From NCBI RefSeq assembly GCF_900103135.1, contig NZ_FNGO01000021.1, forward strand, positions 1 to 42,405: DNA of 42,405 nucleotides, read 5' to 3'. Made by a program: the position numbers and the translations under genes. Below, in pieces: positions 1-6,240 of the stretch (positions are counted from its first letter, which is position 1; every line of letters starts with the position of its first letter). A model generated the notes under the pieces. It was not told where the DNA came from. It worked only from the letters and a program-made list of their open reading frames with translations, and ran no database searches. Source of the DNA: Halarsenatibacter silvermanii (lineage in GTDB: Bacteria; Bacillota; Halanaerobiia; Halanaerobiales; Halarsenatibacteraceae).

Positions 1-159
1 GTTGATAGATACATCAAAGACTATGAAAGAGTGAAATTTCTTGTCAGAAGAGGTATTGAACCCGCGCAAATACAGCATATGACTGGCCGAGGTAAATCAG
101 TAATTGAGCAGTATATTGAGATTATAGAGCATTATCATCCCGATAATGGCAATGATTAA
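1..159 (+). CDS. DUF1670-family protein, C-terminal end only
   Basis: The frame is open from the first base and ends at TAA 157-159, giving the last 52 residues of a longer protein. The segment reads as two helical stretches around RRGIEPAQIQHMTGRGKSVI and ends IIEHYHPDNGND. This matches my memory of the C-terminus of DUF1670 proteins, a family of unknown function common in anaerobic Bacillota. The family call rests on about 50 residues and the helix-turn-helix look is inference. It is most likely host sequence on the left flank of the prophage. Nothing about its promoter or start can be seen. Confidence 0.55.
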   Translation, partial: VDRYIKDYERVKFLVRRGIEPAQIQHMTGRGKSVIEQYIEIIEHYHPDNGND

Positions 160-186
160 GAAGAAAGTTAATTCGATCTTCAGATT

Positions 187-214
187 TTCATCAGGGGGTT
201 AACCCCCTGATGAA
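187..214. repeat. 28-bp perfect palindrome
   Basis: The arms TTCATCAGGGGGTT and AACCCCCTGATGAA are exact reverse complements with no spacer. No T-run follows on either strand, so it is not a textbook intrinsic terminator, although it could end transcription of the DUF1670 gene 28 nt upstream. It could equally be a protein-binding site at the host/phage border. Confidence 0.8.
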
Positions 215-256
215 CCAGTCAACACCGTACAACCACGTCTAACCGCGGAACAGGGC

Positions 257-268
257 GGACAAATGTCC
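257..268 (+). other. candidate left attachment core (12-bp repeat)
   Basis: GGACAAATGTCC here is repeated exactly, in the same orientation, at 40183-40194, just beyond the last phage gene. The core is a quasi-palindrome (GGACA, two bases, TGTCC). It contains an ATG (263) with only TCC and a stop behind it, 11 nt before the likely first codon of the SSB frame. A 12-mer match alone is weak evidence; its position at both prophage borders is what makes it a candidate att core. Confidence 0.4.
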
Positions 269-294
269 TAAGTGTAAGTATTTTAATCGGAAGA

Positions 295-711
295 TTGACG
301 CGTGATGTAGAGCTTAGATATACGAATAACGGCACGCCGGTTGCTAACTTTACGCTGGCGGTGGACAGAGGTTTTAAAGATAAAGACGGCGAGAAAAAAA
401 CCGATTTCATAAAAATAGTGGTATGGTCTAATTTAGCCGAAACCTGCGCCCAGCATATAGGTAAAGGCCGGCTGGTGGCGGTTGACGGAAGATTGCAGAT
501 AAACAAAAGAAAAACCGAGGACCGGACTTATACCAACCCCGAGGTAGTGGCGAACGAGGTAAGATTTTTGGACTGGCCCGACGATAAACCCGCCGCGCCG
601 CAAAATCAATCCGCGCAACAAAAGATGCCCGCCAAACAAACCGCCGGCCCGGCTCCCGCAAATAAGGCAGCCGATGAACTGGCTGACATGGATCTCGATG
701 CGCCTTTTTAA
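295..711 (+). CDS. ssb: single-stranded DNA-binding protein (SSB), start uncertain
   Basis: OB-fold SSB that coats single-stranded DNA during phage replication and recombination. Family signatures are TRDVELRYTNNGTPVANFTL near the N-terminus, a FIKIVVWSNLAE segment, a GRLVAVDGRLQ segment, a Pro/Ala/Gln-rich linker, and the acidic tail DLDAPF that recruits partner proteins. The start is odd. TTG 295 cuts off the conserved first strand, yet the same frame continues upstream as SVSILIGR back to a stop at 211-213 without any ATG, GTG or TTG. An ATT at 280 is the only near-cognate codon. An out-of-frame ATG (263) followed by TCC would feed this frame if one base were added after TCC. Either a rare start or a junction defect is likely. 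It is the first gene of the early operon. Confidence 0.88.
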   Translation: MTRDVELRYTNNGTPVANFTLAVDRGFKDKDGEKKTDFIKIVVWSNLAETCAQHIGKGRLVAVDGRLQINKRKTEDRTYTNPEVVANEVRFLDWPDDKPAAPQNQSAQQKMPAKQTAGPAPANKAADELADMDLDAPF

Positions 712-728
712 AGCTTTTTGAAATATGT

Positions 729-748
729 GGGGCGGCGGAGGTCGCCCC
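729..748 (+). terminator. weak hairpin between ssb and replisome organizer
   Basis: GGGGCG (729-734) pairs with CGCCCC (743-748) across an 8-nt loop and is followed by only three T residues before the Shine-Dalgarno of the next gene. It could be an attenuator or an mRNA-stabilising hairpin rather than a full terminator. Confidence 0.35.
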
Positions 749-770
749 TTTAAAGAAGGAGGTTGGAACA

Positions 771-1709
771 ATGGACAACGAACCCAAAATACCGGGTGGT
801 TATATATTAGTAAGCCGCAAACTAATAGAAAGTGAAATATTCGATAAGCCTCCGATGTATGTCAAAGTGTGGTTATTTTTATTATCGCAGGCCCAGTATG
901 ATAATTATAAAAACCTAAAACGGGGACAGCTTTTCACGAGTATTTCCGAAATACAGGAGGCGTGTTCGTGGTATGTCGGATACAGGAAAGAAACCCCTTC
1001 GAAGTCGGAAATATATAGAATTATTGATTGGCTACGAAAACGCGGCGAACGTGAGGCGACCGGAACGACGAACGAGAAGATGATCGAAACGACGAAGGCA
1101 ACGCACGGCATGGTCGTTGAAGTCCTAAATTATGGGCTTTATCAAGACCCGAAAAACTACGAACGCAACGCCGACCGGAACGATGAAAAAACTACGAAGG
1201 TAGAACGAACGAAACAGAACCGAAACAATATAAACAAGAATGTAAAGAATGTAAAGAATGACAAGAAGGAAATAAAGACTTCTTGTTCGAACTCTGACGA
1301 GCCGAACGGTGAGGTAAAGTTTGGGGAAGAAACCAGGCCGTATAAAGCGGCGCTTTATCTCAGAAATAAAATAGAGGAAGGACCGGTTAAACAGCCCCTG
1401 CCCGAGCCGACTCCGGAAGAACTTGAAAAATGGTCTGCGGAAATGGATAGGCTAAATCGTTTAGGTCCTGTTGGCGCAAATAAGTCGGATGACTTTGGTT
1501 ATAGCTGGGAAGAAATCTCTAAGTTAATAGATTGGTGTCAGCAAGATAATTTTTGGCAGCAAAATATATTGTCGGCCCCGAAGTTTAGAAAACAAATTCA
1601 AAAGCTGGAATCGCGTATGAAAGAAAATGGAGAGGTTGAAATCGAGGAATATAATAATGAGATGAAAATGACACCTTATCAGCAGGAACAATTAGACGCC
1701 ATTCAATAA
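771..1709 (+). CDS. phage replisome organizer / DnaD-like replication initiator
   Basis: 312 residues, with a strong Shine-Dalgarno (AAGGAGG) 7-8 nt before ATG 771. The N-terminal ~100 residues (GGYILVSRKLIESEIFDKPP, a long VWLFLLSQAQY helix, then GQLFTSISEI and an IYRIIDWLRK helix) have the layout of the winged-helix domain of phage replisome organizers. The middle is a charged, Asn/Lys-rich linker. The C-terminal part (YSWEEISKLIDW, NILSAPKFRKQIQKL) resembles the helicase-loading/ssDNA-binding tail of DnaD- and O-type proteins. It lies directly upstream of the helicase gene, as expected for a protein that binds the phage origin and recruits helicase. No iterons were identified inside it. 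The family is inferred from layout and motif look. Confidence 0.75.
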   Translation: MDNEPKIPGGYILVSRKLIESEIFDKPPMYVKVWLFLLSQAQYDNYKNLKRGQLFTSISEIQEACSWYVGYRKETPSKSEIYRIIDWLRKRGEREATGTTNEKMIETTKATHGMVVEVLNYGLYQDPKNYERNADRNDEKTTKVERTKQNRNNINKNVKNVKNDKKEIKTSCSNSDEPNGEVKFGEETRPYKAALYLRNKIEEGPVKQPLPEPTPEELEKWSAEMDRLNRLGPVGANKSDDFGYSWEEISKLIDWCQQDNFWQQNILSAPKFRKQIQKLESRMKENGEVEIEEYNNEMKMTPYQQEQLDAIQ

Positions 1710-1732
1710 ACCCGGGGAGGAGGCGGTTAAAA

Positions 1733-3121
1733 ATGAAAAACAAAGAACTGGAATTAGGTCTGATGAACTCGATAATACAGCGGCCGGCGGTGCTTGACGA
1801 TATGGCCGAGGGTCTGCACGAAGAATTATTTACAGACCGGTTTGCCCGGGATCTATACAATATATCGATCCAGGATTATAACAGCGAGGGTAAAGTATCG
1901 CGCAGCAAGATTATGATGTTCGTACGGGATAAGTATCCGGCCCGGGCCGACGAACTTCTCTCCAGCGTATATGCTATGCCGGGCGAAGTAGAGAAAATGG
2001 CCGACGAGCTTAAAAATTATTATAACCAGCGTATTTTGCATAAAACCTATAAGGAATCTTATAAGTATGTGCAGGATCACGATCTCGGTGTTAACAAGCG
2101 CAATTCGAATGTGCAGGACGCTATAATGGCGGTTACAAACCAGTTTTTGGACGAGGGGAAGATGATTTATAACGCGGAAGAAGTGGCAATTTCCTGCTTA
2201 AAAAATCTTCACGAAAGACAGGAAGGTAAAACCCAGGAAAGACTTAGAACCGGCATGAAGGACCTGGATGGATTTTTAGCGGGCGGTTTTAAACGACAGA
2301 ACCTATCAGTTTTGGCGGGCGGGACAAGTATGGGTAAGACGGCGTTCGCTTTAAATGTGGTGAGAAATATTTTATCAGCTACCGATCACCCGGTCTTTTT
2401 CGTATCGATGGAGATGGCAAAAGAAGAATTAATGGACAGACTTTTGGTGCAAAAAGCTAAGGTCAACGCGGATGATTATAACGCGATTAATGAAGATAAT
2501 AAAAACCCGCTGCCAGATAATATGCGGGAAAGTATAGAGGTCGCGCGAAACTGGGTGCATAATAAAGATTTTTTAATCACCGATCAGCGCGGTATTGAAG
2601 TCCGGAATATTAAAACTTTATGCAGACAGGCTCACAACAAGTTCGAAAACGGCTTAGGTTTTGTGGTGATCGATTATCTCTCCGAGATTAATCTGGACGA
2701 TGGGGGCAATAAAAACACAGCGAAAATTTTTGGGGACGCCGTAAGGGAACTCAGGAATATGTCGAAAGAATTAAACTGCCATGTTTTGTTATTACACCAG
2801 ATTTCCAGGGAGTATCAAAAACGACAAAATAACCGGCCAAAAAAATCAGATTTAAGAGATTCCGGCGAGATTGAGGAAAAAGCCGATGTAGTTATGTTCG
2901 TTCACCGGCCGGCGTATTTTAAATTTCAGCAGTCCGAGGAGGATGAACCGGTGGTACAAAAGGACGCCGAGATTATAGTGGCGAAACAAAGAGGCGGCAA
3001 AGTGGGTTCGCTTAAATTTGTCTGGTACCCCGAGATTCAATACTTCCAGAGCGGGGTCGATTTTGGAATCAACGGCGAGATTAACTATCTCTCCAAAAAA
3101 ATAAGGAAGGCAGGCGGTTAA
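1733..3121 (+). CDS. dnaB: replicative DNA helicase, DnaB type
   Basis: 462 residues, the usual length for DnaB. An N-terminal helical domain (~1-140) precedes a RecA-fold motor. Walker A is GGTSMGKT (~196-203), followed by FFVSMEMAKEELMDRLL, a Walker B region FVVIDYL, the sensor-like LLLHQISREYQKRQNNRP and SDLRDSGEIEEKADVVMFVHR, all typical of the family. It should be the hexameric 5'-3' helicase of the phage fork. The Shine-Dalgarno GGGGAGGAGG lies before ATG 1733. It follows the replisome organizer by 23 nt and precedes the SLOG gene by 1 nt, consistent with one transcript. Confidence 0.93.
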   Translation: MKNKELELGLMNSIIQRPAVLDDMAEGLHEELFTDRFARDLYNISIQDYNSEGKVSRSKIMMFVRDKYPARADELLSSVYAMPGEVEKMADELKNYYNQRILHKTYKESYKYVQDHDLGVNKRNSNVQDAIMAVTNQFLDEGKMIYNAEEVAISCLKNLHERQEGKTQERLRTGMKDLDGFLAGGFKRQNLSVLAGGTSMGKTAFALNVVRNILSATDHPVFFVSMEMAKEELMDRLLVQKAKVNADDYNAINEDNKNPLPDNMRESIEVARNWVHNKDFLITDQRGIEVRNIKTLCRQAHNKFENGLGFVVIDYLSEINLDDGGNKNTAKIFGDAVRELRNMSKELNCHVLLLHQISREYQKRQNNRPKKSDLRDSGEIEEKADVVMFVHRPAYFKFQQSEEDEPVVQKDAEIIVAKQRGGKVGSLKFVWYPEIQYFQSGVDFGINGEINYLSKKIRKAGG

Positions 3122-3122
3122 A

Positions 3123-3644
3123 ATGACAAAAACAAGATGTGAGGTTTACACTCGGGTTGTTGGATATTTAAGCCCGGTAAGTCAGTTTAACGAAGGTAAA
3201 GTCGAGGAGTGGAAAGACCGGGTGGATTATGACAGGGACGGCGGCGTGATGTTATCCGATATTAGCGATTTGAAAAACGGGCAGAAAAATATTGTAGGGA
3301 TAACAGGCACCCGATCTTTTAACGATTATGACAGGTTTAAAGAGGTTATGGACGGGTTTAAAATCGACAAAATAGTTAGCGGCGGGGCTAAAGGGACAGA
3401 TAAAATGGCCGAGAGATACGCGGTAGAAAACGGTATCGAGTTCGAGGAATTTCTGCCCGAGTGGAATAAGTACGGCAAGGCGGCCGGGCCGATACGAAAT
3501 ATAAAAATAGTCGCGGCCTCCGAGATAATTTTGGCCTTCCACGACGGCAAAAGTCGGGGGACGCAGTCGACGATTGACATCGCTTATAAAGCCGGAAAAA
3601 CAATAAAAATATTTGATATAAGCGTGGTGAGCCGCGATGTTTAG
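3123..3644 (+). CDS. SLOG-domain protein (DUF2493/YspA-like)
   Basis: 173 residues. After ~58 variable residues comes a Rossmann-like SLOG domain: GITGTRSFNDYDRFKEVMDG, then IVSGGAKGTDKMAERYA, then a PEWNKYGKAAGPIRN segment and a SRGTQSTIDIAYKAGK segment. These are the nucleotide/ligand-binding GxxGxR, SGGAxGxD and GT loops of the DUF2493 branch. SLOG proteins bind or process nucleotide-like ligands, but the phage members have no established reaction. The gene starts 1 nt after the helicase stop, has its own Shine-Dalgarno, and its 3' end overlaps the next small gene by 8 nt. Confidence 0.85.
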   Translation: MTKTRCEVYTRVVGYLSPVSQFNEGKVEEWKDRVDYDRDGGVMLSDISDLKNGQKNIVGITGTRSFNDYDRFKEVMDGFKIDKIVSGGAKGTDKMAERYAVENGIEFEEFLPEWNKYGKAAGPIRNIKIVAASEIILAFHDGKSRGTQSTIDIAYKAGKTIKIFDISVVSRDV

Positions 3645-3756
3645 GGATGACTGCCCCGAATGCGGGGCGCCCATGCGGCCGGATGGTAACTGCTGTGTCT
3701 GCGTGGCCTGCGGGTATTCACCCTGCGCTGACGGGATTTATAAGGACGAAGGATAA
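3637..3756 (+). CDS. 39-residue zinc-ribbon-like protein
   Basis: ATG 3637 lies inside the 3' end of the SLOG gene and the frame ends TAA 3754-3756, which overlaps the ATG of the next gene. The peptide carries DCPECGAPM and VCVACGYSP plus additional Cys residues, giving two CxxC knuckles in 39 residues, the layout of a minimal zinc ribbon. No function is known. The tight overlaps on both sides support translation by coupling. Confidence 0.6.
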   Translation: MFRDDCPECGAPMRPDGNCCVCVACGYSPCADGIYKDEG

Positions 3757-3998
3757 TGGCTTATATTTATTGCAAGCGGTGTAATAATTTAATGCGGGAT
3801 AACGCCGGGGATTTGTGTCATAAGTGCAAAAAAGAAAGCCAGAATTGCATTATAGGTGAGTTCGGGTATAAGAAATTAATGTGGGCAGGCACGGACGGAA
3901 TTTTCACGGCGGTTCCCTGGTGTTTTAGGGACGATGAAAGGATTATTTTCAGCAAGGGCGGCTGTGGGGAGTGTGAAAATAGGGTTAAGGGGGCTTAA
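3756..3998 (+). CDS. small zinc-ribbon protein
   Basis: 80 residues. An N-terminal treble-clef/ribbon-like unit is visible: YCKRCNNLM, ten residues, then CHKCKKE. A second Cys pair near the C-terminus (GGCGECENRV) gives six possible ligands. Its ATG shares a base with the preceding stop (TAATG), so it is probably translationally coupled. Phage early operons often carry such small zinc proteins, whose roles (nucleic-acid binding or host interference) are mostly unassigned. Confidence 0.7.
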   Translation: MAYIYCKRCNNLMRDNAGDLCHKCKKESQNCIIGEFGYKKLMWAGTDGIFTAVPWCFRDDERIIFSKGGCGECENRVKGA

Positions 3999-4000
3999 AA

Positions 4001-4156
4001 ATGCTGACGATAAAAGAGAGGGTACGGCATAACCAGCCCGAAGTTTGGGAGGAAATCGAAAGGCGAACCGGCAGAAAATGGTCGGTATTATTTTTTGAGT
4101 TTGTTGAAAAGTTGCTGGACAGGCCGGTAAATTTTCTTTTGAAAAGGAGGCGATAA
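4001..4156 (+). CDS. 51-residue basic hypothetical protein
   Basis: ATG 4001 is 2 nt after the previous stop and the frame ends TAA 4154-4156. The next gene's Shine-Dalgarno (AAAAGGAGG) lies within its last codons. The peptide reads MLTIKERVRHNQPEVWEEIE, then a GRKWSVLFFEFVEKLL helix and a basic end (LLKRRR). It is charged and helical with no known domain. Continuous operon packing is the main reason to call it real. Confidence 0.5.
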   Translation: MLTIKERVRHNQPEVWEEIERRTGRKWSVLFFEFVEKLLDRPVNFLLKRRR

Positions 4157-4157
4157 A

Positions 4158-4520
4158 ATGGAATATAGATTTGTGGTACCGGCCGAGCTACCGACGCTGA
4201 ACGAGATAATAGAAAAAAGTAAAATCCACTGGGGACAATACAGCGCCATGAAGAAAGAATACGGCAGGCTCGTGGCTATGTGTGTTGATCATGAAAAGAG
4301 ATTTGAAAGCGTGGAGTTAGAAATAGTTTATTTCAGAGAAAACCGGCGGGTAGATCCGGATAATATAGCGGTGGGGAAAAAATTTATTCTCGACGCCCTT
4401 GTCGACTGCGGTGTAATCAAAAACGACGGCTGGAGCCAGATAACGGGGTTTGTGGAAAGCTGGGAAGTGGATAAGAAAAACCCGCGCACCGAAATAATAT
4501 TAAGGGGGACTGCAAAATGA
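4158..4520 (+). CDS. rusA: RusA-like Holliday junction resolvase
   Basis: 120 residues, the normal RusA size. The N-terminus YRFVVPAELPTLNEIIEK matches the first strand and the TxN element. The acidic signature is RRVDPDNI (around 73-80) followed by KKFILDALVDCGVIKNDGWS. The paired Asp residues there bind metal in RusA. It would cut branched DNA during recombination-dependent replication or before packaging. Its last bases overlap the next gene (ATGA, 4517-4520). Confidence 0.88.
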   Translation: MEYRFVVPAELPTLNEIIEKSKIHWGQYSAMKKEYGRLVAMCVDHEKRFESVELEIVYFRENRRVDPDNIAVGKKFILDALVDCGVIKNDGWSQITGFVESWEVDKKNPRTEIILRGTAK

Positions 4521-4669
4521 GATATAAATGCCCTATCTGCAGGATAAAAATAGATTACAGGCCGGATCGCTGCCCGATATGCGAGATACCCTTCTCCTGG
4601 ATAGGTCGAGAAAAAAGTTTACCGGTCGTCGATAATTACAGGCTTGTAAGGGAGGGGAAAATTATATGA
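4517..4669 (+). CDS. 50-residue double-CxxC zinc protein
   Basis: Starts in an ATGA overlap with the rusA stop and ends in an ATGA overlap with the next gene, so both junctions look translationally coupled. It reads YKCPICRIKI, DYRPDRCPICEIPFSW, giving two CPIC knuckles 13 residues apart (a rubredoxin-like or zinc-ribbon layout), then a short tail. No function can be assigned. It is the third small zinc-knuckle protein in this early operon. Confidence 0.65.
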   Translation: MRYKCPICRIKIDYRPDRCPICEIPFSWIGREKSLPVVDNYRLVREGKII

Positions 4670-5025
4670 GATTGGGAAAATTGACCTTCGCGGAGTTAAA
4701 CGAGTGGTGGGCGGAACGCGATGATACGGGCCAGCGCGAATACGGCAATACCCATTTAAGACGGTATAATCTTGTTGATGTTATCGAAGAATTAATGGAC
4801 GCCGGAATAATATTAGAGCGGTTTGTCGATAGGGCCGAGCGGGATTGTAATATAAACCGAGAAGTGGAAGAAAAAGCTATAGAGGGCGCCGATAGACTGA
4901 TTTTTGTGGTAAGTGCGCTGATAGAAAGTGTCTGCGATCTCGATAGATCCTTGCCCGAGGAGCTTGTATCTGACGAGCTGGGCGGCGATAGAGTTTGGTT
5001 TAAATCAAAAGAGGGGGGTCAATAA
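4666..5025 (+). CDS. hypothetical helical protein, MazG-like pattern
   Basis: 119 residues, acidic and helical. The stretch NLVDVIEELMDAGIILERFV has the EExxDA spacing seen in MazG-like NTP pyrophosphohydrolases, and the first ~40 residues (LNEWWAERDDTGQREYGNTH) resemble phage proteins found near such enzymes. The full set of MazG metal ligands is not evident, so this is only a possibility. Both gene ends overlap neighbours (ATGA before, TAATG after), placing it firmly in the early operon. Confidence 0.55.
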   Translation: MRLGKLTFAELNEWWAERDDTGQREYGNTHLRRYNLVDVIEELMDAGIILERFVDRAERDCNINREVEEKAIEGADRLIFVVSALIESVCDLDRSLPEELVSDELGGDRVWFKSKEGGQ

Positions 5026-5318
5026 TGGAAAAATTACTGGAAAGATTATACGAAAGAGAATACCAGCTTAGAGTTAAATTTGAGCATAGCCGACAGCCCT
5101 ATATGGTGGACTTAGGTTTTAATCAAGACGATTGCGAGGTCAGTAATACAGCCAATAATTTTAGATTCCGGACCTGGAAGGGAATGAATTATCAAAAATA
5201 CGAAAGTTTTGAAGAACTCCTGGATGATATAAAAAAGACGGCCCGCAAAAAATACGGTTTTGATTTCGAGACCTACGAGATACGCGCCGGCTCTTATTTC
5301 CAGAGGGTGGTCAACTAA
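5025..5318 (+). CDS. hypothetical early phage protein
   Basis: 97 residues, not recognised. It starts at a TAATG overlap with the previous stop. The protein is charged and rich in aromatic residues (FRFRTWKGMNYQKYESFEEL, then an LLDDIKKTARKKYGFDFETY segment). The second half looks like a helix-strand arrangement. No catalytic or zinc motif is apparent. It sits between the MazG-like gene and the late regulator. Confidence 0.55.
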   Translation: MEKLLERLYEREYQLRVKFEHSRQPYMVDLGFNQDDCEVSNTANNFRFRTWKGMNYQKYESFEELLDDIKKTARKKYGFDFETYEIRAGSYFQRVVN

Positions 5319-5336
5319 ATAAAGGGGGCTAATTAT

Positions 5337-5759
5337 ATGGTTGGGAGCGGGCCGTGCAAAGAAGTCAAACACTATATTGAGCGGGAGTTATACGACTTCG
5401 AATTTAATAAGCGAGAACTGGAGGAGTTAAAAATGGATCTTACCTTAGAGCAGTTAAACCAGCGTATGGAGGAGAAGTTTTCGGCCAACAGTTCGGAGGA
5501 GTGCTATTCGGCCACGGAAGATACCGCTATGAATTTGCTGACAAATAAGATTATTATTCGCACGGAAAGAATTTTAAACGCTATTCAGCGGGTGATCGAC
5601 AGGCTCTATCCCGACAAGAGGAAATTTTACGAAGTCTTTTACCGGCAGGGGAAAAGCCGGCAGAGAACCTGTATAGAAGTGGGGATAAGTATGGCAACGC
5701 TTTATAATTGGCGCAACGAGATTGTTAAAAAGACGGCAAAAGAACTGGGCCTTTTTTAA
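5337..5759 (+). CDS. ArpU/RinA-like late transcription regulator
   Basis: 140 residues. The C-terminal ~70 residues (ILNAIQRVIDRLYPDKRKFY, VFYRQGKSRQRTCIEVGISM, ATLYNWRNEIVKKTAKELGL) form the region-4-like helix-turn-helix typical of the ArpU/RinA family. These proteins activate late (packaging and structural) transcription in phages of Gram-positive hosts. It lies last in the early block, directly before the packaging region, the usual place for this regulator. It is preceded by an AAAGGGGG Shine-Dalgarno. Which late promoter it acts on cannot be seen. Confidence 0.8.
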   Translation: MVGSGPCKEVKHYIERELYDFEFNKRELEELKMDLTLEQLNQRMEEKFSANSSEECYSATEDTAMNLLTNKIIIRTERILNAIQRVIDRLYPDKRKFYEVFYRQGKSRQRTCIEVGISMATLYNWRNEIVKKTAKELGLF

Positions 5760-5819
5760 AAAAATATTATGGCCTGTGGATAACTTTAGAAAAATCTTAG
5801 AATTTTTAAGGGGATTTCG

Positions 5820-5828
5820 TGGTATAAT
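5820..5828 (+). promoter_or_regulatory. extended -10 promoter for the thioredoxin-like gene
   Basis: TGGTATAAT is a perfect TGnTATAAT extended -10. No good -35 is seen 16-18 nt upstream, which is typical of extended -10 promoters. Transcription would start near 5835, about 25 nt before the gene, whose Shine-Dalgarno AGGAGG is at about 5848. Confidence 0.6.
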
Positions 5829-5859
5829 GTGTATAGTGGGGAAAATAGGAGGCGGGTAA

Positions 5860-6162
5860 ATGATAGAGGTAACTAAGGATAATTATAAAGACGAGATAGG
5901 CGGGGGACAGGCGGTTTTGAACTTTTTTCTGGAGGGCTGTCGGCCCTGCGAGGAACTTTTAAAAACCCTCTGGGAACTCGATGAGATAGTAAATGTTTAC
6001 CGGATCGATGTTTTAGAGGCGCTGGTTTTGGCTCGCGATTTCGGAATTAAAGAAGTGCCGGCTTTAATTTTATACGAGAACGGAGAATATATCAGAAAGA
6101 TAAGCGGATCTAAGCTGGGGCATTTAGAAAAAGAGGCGATAATTGAGAAGTTAGAAATATAA
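5860..6162 (+). CDS. thioredoxin-like protein
   Basis: 100 residues, thioredoxin fold. LNFFLEGCRPCEELL carries the redox-type CxxC (C27, C30) in the expected place after strand 2. KEVPALILYENGEY contains the cis-proline (VP) of the family. The active site is CRPC instead of CGPC. It should reduce disulfides or act as a structural or processivity partner, as host thioredoxin does for T7 polymerase, though the partner here is unknown. It has its own extended -10 promoter and is followed by a hairpin, so it may be a separately regulated unit. Confidence 0.85.
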   Translation: MIEVTKDNYKDEIGGGQAVLNFFLEGCRPCEELLKTLWELDEIVNVYRIDVLEALVLARDFGIKEVPALILYENGEYIRKISGSKLGHLEKEAIIEKLEI

Positions 6163-6191
6163 TGAACTTATAATATATTTAATAATATAAG

Positions 6192-6222
6192 GCGGTCGGG
6201 GTTAACTCCCCGGCCGTTTTAT
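6192..6222 (+). terminator. intrinsic terminator after the thioredoxin-like gene
   Basis: CGGTCGGGG (from 6193) pairs, with one G-T wobble, with CTCCCCGGCCG across a short TTAA-containing loop, followed by TTTTAT. It separates the thioredoxin unit from the phosphoesterase gene. Confidence 0.6.
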
Positions 6223-6240
6223 ATTGTGGGGGGGTTGCCT

